A DNA stretch of 64,000 nt from Aestuariivita sp964402685. GTDB taxonomy: Bacteria; Pseudomonadota; Alphaproteobacteria; Rhodobacterales; Rhodobacteraceae. Within the stretch, counting starts at the first letter, position 1, and every line of letters starts with the position of its first letter. Shown piece by piece: positions 59,383 to 64,000 of this stretch. The notes below the pieces were generated by a model. It was given only the letters and a program-made list of their open reading frames with translations, made no database searches and had not been told where the DNA came from. A program made the translations under genes and the position numbers. Location of the stretch: assembly GCA_964402685.1 (NCBI GenBank), contig CAYODE010000004.1, positions 3,462-67,461 on the forward strand, written 5' to 3'.

Positions 59383-61122
59383 TCACCCGTGTCGCCTGTT
59401 TGTGATCCAACGGCATTGGTAGGGGGCAAAGTCGAATGCGTCCCCGACAGGGTCGATTGTCTCGCCGGATAGGATATCGAACCAATCATCCCCTTCAATC
59501 AGGTTCAACGCGACGGGATCTACTGCAACTGTGTCAGCGCTCACGTTGTGCAAGGCAAAAATGGACTGATCCCGATCCAGGCTTTGTCGCCAGACGCCAA
59601 AAATCCTGTCATCGGTTTGAAGAGTGAACTGCGTTGCATTGGGGTGAAATGCCGGTTGTTTTGCGCGCAGCCCGATCCGCGTCTTTAGTGCGCCCAGAAT
59701 AGTTGCGGTCACGCTGGCCGGGTCATCCAAAAGGCTTTGCAAAGCAGGATAATCCCAATGATGCCGGTTGATCGCCCGTTTCATTCCCGTCCGAGCAACC
59801 TTGTCGTGATCATTCGGAGTTGCGAGTAATGCGTGGATATAGAAAGCCGGGATGCCTTCCAGTGCCATGACAATGGTTTGTGACGTCAAAAAGCGGTCGA
59901 TTTGTAGATCGTCGGGGCCATCAAACGTGCCTTTCATCGCCTCGAAATACGTGATGTTCAGTTCATAGACCGACTCGGAGCCAGAGAGCGCACGCATAGA
60001 GACATCGCCATCAAATGCCTGAGCAGCCTTAACCATCGCGTCAATCTGGTCCTGTGGCAGAATCCCTTCGGCGGGACGCATCCCGATGCCATCATGGCTG
60101 GCCGAGAAATTCAGATACGCACAGCCCAACTGCGCAGGCGGCATCGCCGCTTGCCATTTGCGCAGGTATTTGGCCGAGCCTGATAAAAGCGCATGCAAGA
60201 TCAGAGGGGGCAGGGGGAAGTTGTAGACAACGTGCGCCTCGTTTCGGTTGCCGAAATAACTGAGGTTTTCGGCGCTGGGCACATTGGTTTCTGTCAGCAG
60301 GATCACTGGTTCGACGGTATAGTCGCTCAAAAGCCGCATCAGGCGGACGATTGCATGGGTTTGGGGCAAGTGGATGGACGGAGACCCAACTTCTTTCCAA
60401 AGAAACGCTACCGCATCCAATCGCAGAATGCGCACCCCGTTATCGATGTGCAGTCGCATTATGCGCAGGAATTCCAGCAGGACGTCCGGGTTGCGGAAAT
60501 CAAGGTCTACCTGGTCATGGCTAAACGTACACCAGACGTGGCGCGTGCCATTGGCCGTTTCGACCTCTCGCAATAGCGGGTGCGTGCGCGGGCGAACCAC
60601 ATCAGATAGGTCGTCATTTGGTGAGGCTTCAAAGAAAAATTGATCGAAAGGGGATTTGCCCTGAATGTAATCGTTAAACCAGGCACTTTGGCTGGAGACG
60701 TGGTTCAGTACCAAATCAGACATCAGTTTAAAGTCGCTGCCGATGCGACGGATATCCTGCCAATCTCCCAGAACAGGGTTTACCGAGGTATAGTCACTTA
60801 CGGCAAACCCATCGTCCGACGTGAAGGGAAAGAACGGCAGAATGTGGACACCGTTGAGTGTACCTTTCAGGTTGCGGTCCAGAAAATCCCGGAGCAGATC
60901 CAGTGGTTTGTGTGCGCCGTCCACGAACGTGTTGCCATATGTGATGACCAACGCGTCATGTTCCGACCAAAAGCTGTTGCCCGGTCGGCGCCCCCGCCTG
61001 CGCCGTGTGCGGTCATCGGGCCAAAAGGCATCCACGATCTTTGACGACAGGATATCTGCGTCCACGTCGGGATAGATCGTGGCCACAAGTTCGGCCAACT
61101 TTAGGGAAAACGTGTCACTCAT
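59383..61122 (-). CDS. GH13 sugar phosphorylase (sucrose/glucosylglycerate phosphorylase-like)
   Basis: From ATG 61122 (MSDTFSLKLAEL) the protein is 579 residues. The GH13 barrel motifs are present: LVLNHVSSQSAWF, nucleophile Asp in GVRILRLDAVAFLWKEVGS, acid/base Glu in ILLTETNVPSAENLSYFG and transition-state Asp in FSASHDGIGMRPAEG. This set and the length fit subfamily 18 phosphorylases, which split sucrose, sucrose phosphate, glucosylglycerol or glucosylglycerate with phosphate to give glucose-1-phosphate. Which substrate is used is not evident. Glucosylglycerate/glycerol would fit a marine osmolyte role. Cytosolic; lies 7 bp downstream of ureG on the same strand. Confidence 0.86.
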   Translation of the reverse strand: MSDTFSLKLAELVATIYPDVDADILSSKIVDAFWPDDRTRRRRGRRPGNSFWSEHDALVITYGNTFVDGAHKPLDLLRDFLDRNLKGTLNGVHILPFFPFTSDDGFAVSDYTSVNPVLGDWQDIRRIGSDFKLMSDLVLNHVSSQSAWFNDYIQGKSPFDQFFFEASPNDDLSDVVRPRTHPLLREVETANGTRHVWCTFSHDQVDLDFRNPDVLLEFLRIMRLHIDNGVRILRLDAVAFLWKEVGSPSIHLPQTHAIVRLMRLLSDYTVEPVILLTETNVPSAENLSYFGNRNEAHVVYNFPLPPLILHALLSGSAKYLRKWQAAMPPAQLGCAYLNFSASHDGIGMRPAEGILPQDQIDAMVKAAQAFDGDVSMRALSGSESVYELNITYFEAMKGTFDGPDDLQIDRFLTSQTIVMALEGIPAFYIHALLATPNDHDKVARTGMKRAINRHHWDYPALQSLLDDPASVTATILGALKTRIGLRAKQPAFHPNATQFTLQTDDRIFGVWRQSLDRDQSIFALHNVSADTVAVDPVALNLIEGDDWFDILSGETIDPVGDAFDFAPYQCRWITNRRHG

Positions 61123-61129
61123 CTCGGGA

Positions 61130-61768
61130 CTATTCAGCGGCCTCGGTCCGGGGTTGGGGGAGACCACCCAAGGCACAGATATGCGCCACGATGTGGGCAA
61201 TTCCGTCGCCTTCCTTGAGGCGAGCGAAAATAAACGGACGGCCCGCGCGCATTCTGGTCGCGTCGCGTTCCATCACGTCCAAAGATGCACCCACATGCGG
61301 CGCCAGGTCCGTTTTGTTGATGATGAGAACATCGGACTTGGTGATGGCTGGTCCCCCTTTGCGTGGGATCTCCTCGCCAGCGGCCACATCGATCACATAG
61401 AGCGTTACATCCGCCAATTCCGGGCTGAAGGTCGCGGACAGGTTATCGCCCCCGCTTTCGATCAGCACGATATCAAGATTGGGAAACTTGGCCGCCAGTT
61501 CCTTGACCGCCGCGATATTGATGGAGGCGTCTTCCCGAATGGCGGTGTGCGGGCAGCCGCCTGTTTCAACACCCTTGATGCGATCCAGTGGTAGGGCCTG
61601 CATGCGCATCAACGCTTCGGCATCTTCTTGGGTGTAAATGTCGTTTGTGATCGCCGCGATCGAAAAGTGGTCTCGCAAAGCGCGGCAGAGACCTGCAGTT
61701 AGGGTCGTTTTTCCTGCGCCCACGGGGCCGCCGATACCGACGCGCAAAGGGCCGTTTGGGGATGGCAT
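61130..61768 (-). CDS. ureG: Urease accessory GTPase
   Basis: From ATG 61768 (MPSPNGPLRVGI) the protein is 212 residues with P-loop GGPVGAGKTTL, ITNDIYTQEDA, the metal motif GVETGGCPHTAIREDAS (CPH), and IESGGDNLSATF. It drives GTP-dependent nickel delivery to urease. It lies 2 bp after an unrelated membrane-protein gene in the ureE-ureF operon. Confidence 0.94.
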   Translation of the reverse strand: MPSPNGPLRVGIGGPVGAGKTTLTAGLCRALRDHFSIAAITNDIYTQEDAEALMRMQALPLDRIKGVETGGCPHTAIREDASINIAAVKELAAKFPNLDIVLIESGGDNLSATFSPELADVTLYVIDVAAGEEIPRKGGPAITKSDVLIINKTDLAPHVGASLDVMERDATRMRAGRPFIFARLKEGDGIAHIVAHICALGGLPQPRTEAAE

Positions 61769-61769
61769 G

Positions 61770-62180
61770 TCAGAAACCTCCAAGTACGAGAATGAGATAC
61801 CCGATCCCAAGCGCAAGGCAAAGCGGTCCGTAATACCTGCGATCGAGGGTTGCAAAAGGTTCTTCAGGCACGCGTGTGCGCCAAGCAGGGACATACGCCG
61901 CTAGGCCTCGTAAAATGAAGACCGCCGCGATAAGTGGCATCAATAGATTGCGGAAAGGAAAGTCGGCCTGCTGGGGTAAAATGCCAGCAAAAGCGAGGGC
62001 AACAGCGACGAGTGCACAGGGTATGGCGCCCGGCATTCTGGTGACGCCAGACGATCCGACGACAGCCCTGGCCAGTGACTGCTCCTCCCGGATCGGAAAC
62101 CAAAACCCGATAGCCCAGAGCAGGTGCAAAAACGCGATACCCAAGAGAACCCCAGTCAGACTGATGGCAAGACCTGTCAT
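61770..62180 (-). CDS. DUF3995-like membrane protein
   Basis: The 136-residue protein has four predicted helices (ISLTGVLLGIAFLHLLWAIG, then three more) and the DUF3995 appearance: WAIGFWFP near the start and YYGPLCLALGIGYLILVLGG at the end. It overlaps ureF by 4 bp and lies 2 bp from ureG. A link to nickel or urea handling is possible but not shown. Confidence 0.72.
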   Translation of the reverse strand: MTGLAISLTGVLLGIAFLHLLWAIGFWFPIREEQSLARAVVGSSGVTRMPGAIPCALVAVALAFAGILPQQADFPFRNLLMPLIAAVFILRGLAAYVPAWRTRVPEEPFATLDRRYYGPLCLALGIGYLILVLGGF

Positions 62181-62824
62181 GATCGAAATTGGCGAGAGTA
62201 TTGAGCTTCATGACGCATGGACGCAATGTCGGCGGCGAATGTACTTGAGCCGATGTCTAGGCTTGTCAGGTGCTCTGTGTCTTCCGCTATCTGTTGGCAA
62301 AGCGGTGTCATGCGCGCAAGAACGGCCTGTCCCTCGGTTTGGCCCAAGGGGATTAACCTGATCGCGGCTGAGGTCAGGTTGGCCGCAAAGGCGTGCAGAA
62401 AGGCGGCGCAAGCCATTACAGGAGGTATTCCTGCGCGTCTGGATGCCGACCCAACGGCAACAGGATAGGCACGCGGCACATCGTCAGAGCCCCAGATCGT
62501 TGCGGTTGTCTGAGCAAAAGCCTCCCCTTGCAATTCCGTCTCCATGCGTCGCTCGGACGAAGGGCACAGTGCGCGGGCAAGATCATCCAAGTCTTGCAGC
62601 CGAGCAGGGTTTTTCGTGCGATGCGCATTGTGCAACAGGATCGCGTCCGATCGACCCGTACCATGAAACAGGATGTCGGTTAGCCAATCTTCGAATTGCT
62701 GTGCGTTTTGAATTGTTCCGCTCTCAACCATCTTTTCTAAACCGTGGGAATACGCAAAAGCGCCCACGGGGTAACCTGGAGAGAGCCATTGCATCAGGGT
62801 CAGATGATGGACATCAATGGGCAT
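62177..62824 (-). CDS. ureF: Urease accessory protein F
   Basis: From ATG 62824 (MPIDVHHLTLMQW) the protein is 215 residues; a start at 62848 would overlap ureE further. The helical UreF features are LSPGYPVGAFAYSHGLEKMV near the start and a C-terminal SLDIGSSTFAADIASMRHE. It acts with UreD (UreH) and UreG in nickel insertion. It overlaps the end of ureE by 11 bp. Confidence 0.93.
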   Translation of the reverse strand: MPIDVHHLTLMQWLSPGYPVGAFAYSHGLEKMVESGTIQNAQQFEDWLTDILFHGTGRSDAILLHNAHRTKNPARLQDLDDLARALCPSSERRMETELQGEAFAQTTATIWGSDDVPRAYPVAVGSASRRAGIPPVMACAAFLHAFAANLTSAAIRLIPLGQTEGQAVLARMTPLCQQIAEDTEHLTSLDIGSSTFAADIASMRHEAQYSRQFRS

Positions 62825-63266
62825 GGGAATGTGTGCGTCCATGCCCATAAGCGCCGCCTTCGGGCGTAAAGGGTTCGGTCACGTCGCGTGTCGATGCACC
62901 CAACAAGGCGAGCATATCTGCCATGACGTGATCTGGCTTGATCAAAAGGCGTTTTGCTTCGATCTGACAGGGGGTGTGACGGTTTCCGATGTGCCAGGCC
63001 AGGCGCGTCAGGTCATCGCCGGTCACTTCGATCAATGGTTCTGGGGCCGCGATCACCGCTACCTCACCCCCATCTTCCAGGACGAGGACGCCACCATGAT
63101 CCAGAGAAGTGGTTTGTGGCAGATCGATCAGAAGCGATGCGCCATCAGATGTTTCCAATACCTTTCGGCGGAGGAAGCGATCTTCGTAGTTGAGTGCGAG
63201 ATGCGCGACGGGTGTGTGGTGCCCATGATCGTGATACGTGCGGGCGATGCGTTGGGGGGTCGTCAT
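62814..63266 (-). CDS. ureE: Urease accessory metallochaperone
   Basis: From ATG 63266 the protein is 150 residues. The N-terminal domain has DRFLRRKVLETSDGASLLID, and the C-terminal metal-binding domain has WHIGNRHTPCQIEAKRLLI. It ends in a His-rich tail (GHGRTHSHAH) for nickel. It is first in the accessory operon; no urease structural gene precedes it. Confidence 0.93.
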   Translation of the reverse strand: MTTPQRIARTYHDHGHHTPVAHLALNYEDRFLRRKVLETSDGASLLIDLPQTTSLDHGGVLVLEDGGEVAVIAAPEPLIEVTGDDLTRLAWHIGNRHTPCQIEAKRLLIKPDHVMADMLALLGASTRDVTEPFTPEGGAYGHGRTHSHAH

Positions 63267-63285
63267 ACACACCCCCCAAATGGCA

Positions 63286-63507
63286 TCATACGAAGAACAT
63301 GTCCGCGAAAACGTGGCGCACGATGTCCTCGCGTTTCAGGCCTTTGGCGGCCAACTCTTCGTCGCTGAGCGCTTGCAGCGCTTCTGCCCGGCGTACCCGG
63401 CTGTTTGCCTCGCCCAAGGTTACCAGAGCGCTGCCGATGGAGCGAAAAATCGCGCCAAGGCCAAAGTTCCAATGTCCGGGTTGTGCATTTGTTGTGATGT
63501 TGGCCAT
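63286..63507 (-). CDS. DUF1127 domain small protein
   Basis: A start at ATG 63507 with AAGGA upstream gives 73 residues (the ATG at 63534 lacks a ribosome site). The C-terminal half has the DUF1127 pattern EALQALSDEELAAKGLKRED. Such peptides are common in Rhodobacteraceae and may bind RNA or mediate stress or phosphate responses. It follows a second DUF1127-like gene 108 bp upstream. Confidence 0.83.
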   Translation of the reverse strand: MANITTNAQPGHWNFGLGAIFRSIGSALVTLGEANSRVRRAEALQALSDEELAAKGLKREDIVRHVFADMFFV

Positions 63508-63615
63508 TGCTACATTCCTTGCCAATTCGGTCATTCGTTATGGCAAGGAAATAGTCAGCATCGCTGACGTTTGGTAGGTCTTCTAATGCAACCCCGGTCT
63601 TCGTCTGGCTCAAGG

Positions 63616-63831
63616 CTACGTTGGGTGCGGATACATCAAAACTTTTGAATAAACCCGCTCCGCGATCATTTCGCGGCGCATGCCTTTGGCTAAGAGCGCT
63701 TCGTCGCTGAGGGCGTGAAGACTCAGATACTCGCGCAGATACGCGCGTTTCAATGTCGCCGGGTTGCAACCAAAGCCGATGCTGGACAGGTACCAGTCTA
63801 TATCGGTTGTGTCGTGTTTCGCTTGTGTCAT
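63616..63831 (-). CDS. DUF1127-like small protein
   Basis: From ATG 63831 (GGAGG 9 bases upstream) the protein is 71 residues. The core LHALSDEALLAKGMRREMIA parallels the DUF1127 motif of its neighbour, so the two look like diverged tandem copies. Function unknown. Upstream of it, 63832-64000 holds no gene I would call. Confidence 0.75.
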   Translation of the reverse strand: MTQAKHDTTDIDWYLSSIGFGCNPATLKRAYLREYLSLHALSDEALLAKGMRREMIAERVYSKVLMYPHPT

Positions 63832-64000
63832 GCTCGGAAACCTCCGGTTGAGGGAAGGTTGGCTTCCTCCCCTGTCGCCAAAGATAGGGCGTAAACCGGG
63901 GGGCACGGCATGAAATTGCGGATAATTCAGCGAACTGTGATGTCGATGCCGCTGGAATAGTCATGTGATGCATCTTTAATCAGAACAGGAAATAGCGCTG

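Overview
The window looks like a chromosomal segment of a marine alphaproteobacterium of the Rhodobacteraceae (Roseobacter group). The evidence is moderately high GC with strong local synteny of that family (uvrC, pgsA, moaD, moaE; ubiA/rsmE/gshA; plsY/pyrC-like/pyrB; yqgE with a DsbD-domain protein; the small aa3-oxidase subunit IV; paired DUF1127 peptides), and a purple-bacterial light-harvesting 2 (puc) operon. It is probably an aerobic anoxygenic phototroph, although no bch, crt or puf genes lie in the window. One run of 100 N (21664-21763) is an assembly gap, so the join between its two sides is not proven. I found no rRNA, tRNA, CRISPR array, insertion sequence or prophage.

Layout. 1-2.4 kb: a flotillin/YqiJ membrane pair (the flotillin runs off the left edge) and an orphan 'mobile mystery protein A' regulator. 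2.6-6.8 kb: a 1384-residue protein with a small RTX block, a Calx-beta-like domain and a C-terminal Hint domain. 7.1-9.8 kb: a Tat-exported two-subunit molybdenum hydroxylase. 9.9-19.5 kb: a META-domain protein, monomeric isocitrate dehydrogenase with a textbook terminator, transporters, a CoxG-like protein, an ABC-2 exporter, a signal-peptide-peptidase-like protease and a pteridine-reductase-like SDR. 19.8-24.4 kb: uvrC, gap, serine hydrolase, pgsA, moaD, moaE. 24.4-28.0 kb: the puc operon. 28.1-42.3 kb: OmpA/BON envelope protein, ubiA, rsmE, gshA, a Rid-family protein, MFS and Lrp genes, plsY, a pseudo-dihydroorotase operon with pyrB, a uracil-DNA glycosylase, LysE and moaB. 42.4-47.3 kb: an RND efflux pair. 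47.3-54.1 kb: DsbD-domain protein, yqgE, a Sua5 protein, acyl-CoA dehydrogenase, MBL hydrolase and small envelope proteins. 54.1-59.3 kb: azlCD, divergent from a tightly coupled fdhD-mobA-mobB-moeA(fusion) operon. 59.4-63.3 kb: a GH13 sugar phosphorylase and the urease accessory genes ureE-ureF-(membrane protein)-ureG, followed by two DUF1127 peptides.

The most striking region is the puc operon. Two tandem TGT-N12-ACA palindromes (PpsR/CrtJ type) precede pucB and pucA. PucA has Phe44-Leu45 in place of the B850 hydrogen-bonding Tyr-Trp pair, plus a roughly 65-residue C-terminal tail. A 10-bp hairpin separates pucA from pucC. Translationally coupled to pucC (ATGA) is a 367-residue protein I do not recognise. 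Its N-terminal ~95 residues resemble the general-stress-protein-17M (YflT) fold. The rest is an array of 15-residue units of the type VPGHKYMAKFPFAHL, arranged as a three-unit (45-residue) super-repeat. Its place in a pigment-protein operon suggests a role in LH2 assembly, pigment handling or membrane organisation; that role is inference.

A second theme is molybdenum enzymes: moaD, moaE, moaB, mobA, mobB, a moeA fusion and fdhD are spread over three loci, and one Mo-enzyme client (7.1-9.8 kb) is in the same window. Several proteins have lost canonical residues (dihydroorotase-like, Rid-like, uracil-DNA glycosylase, FdhD), which affects how they should be named.
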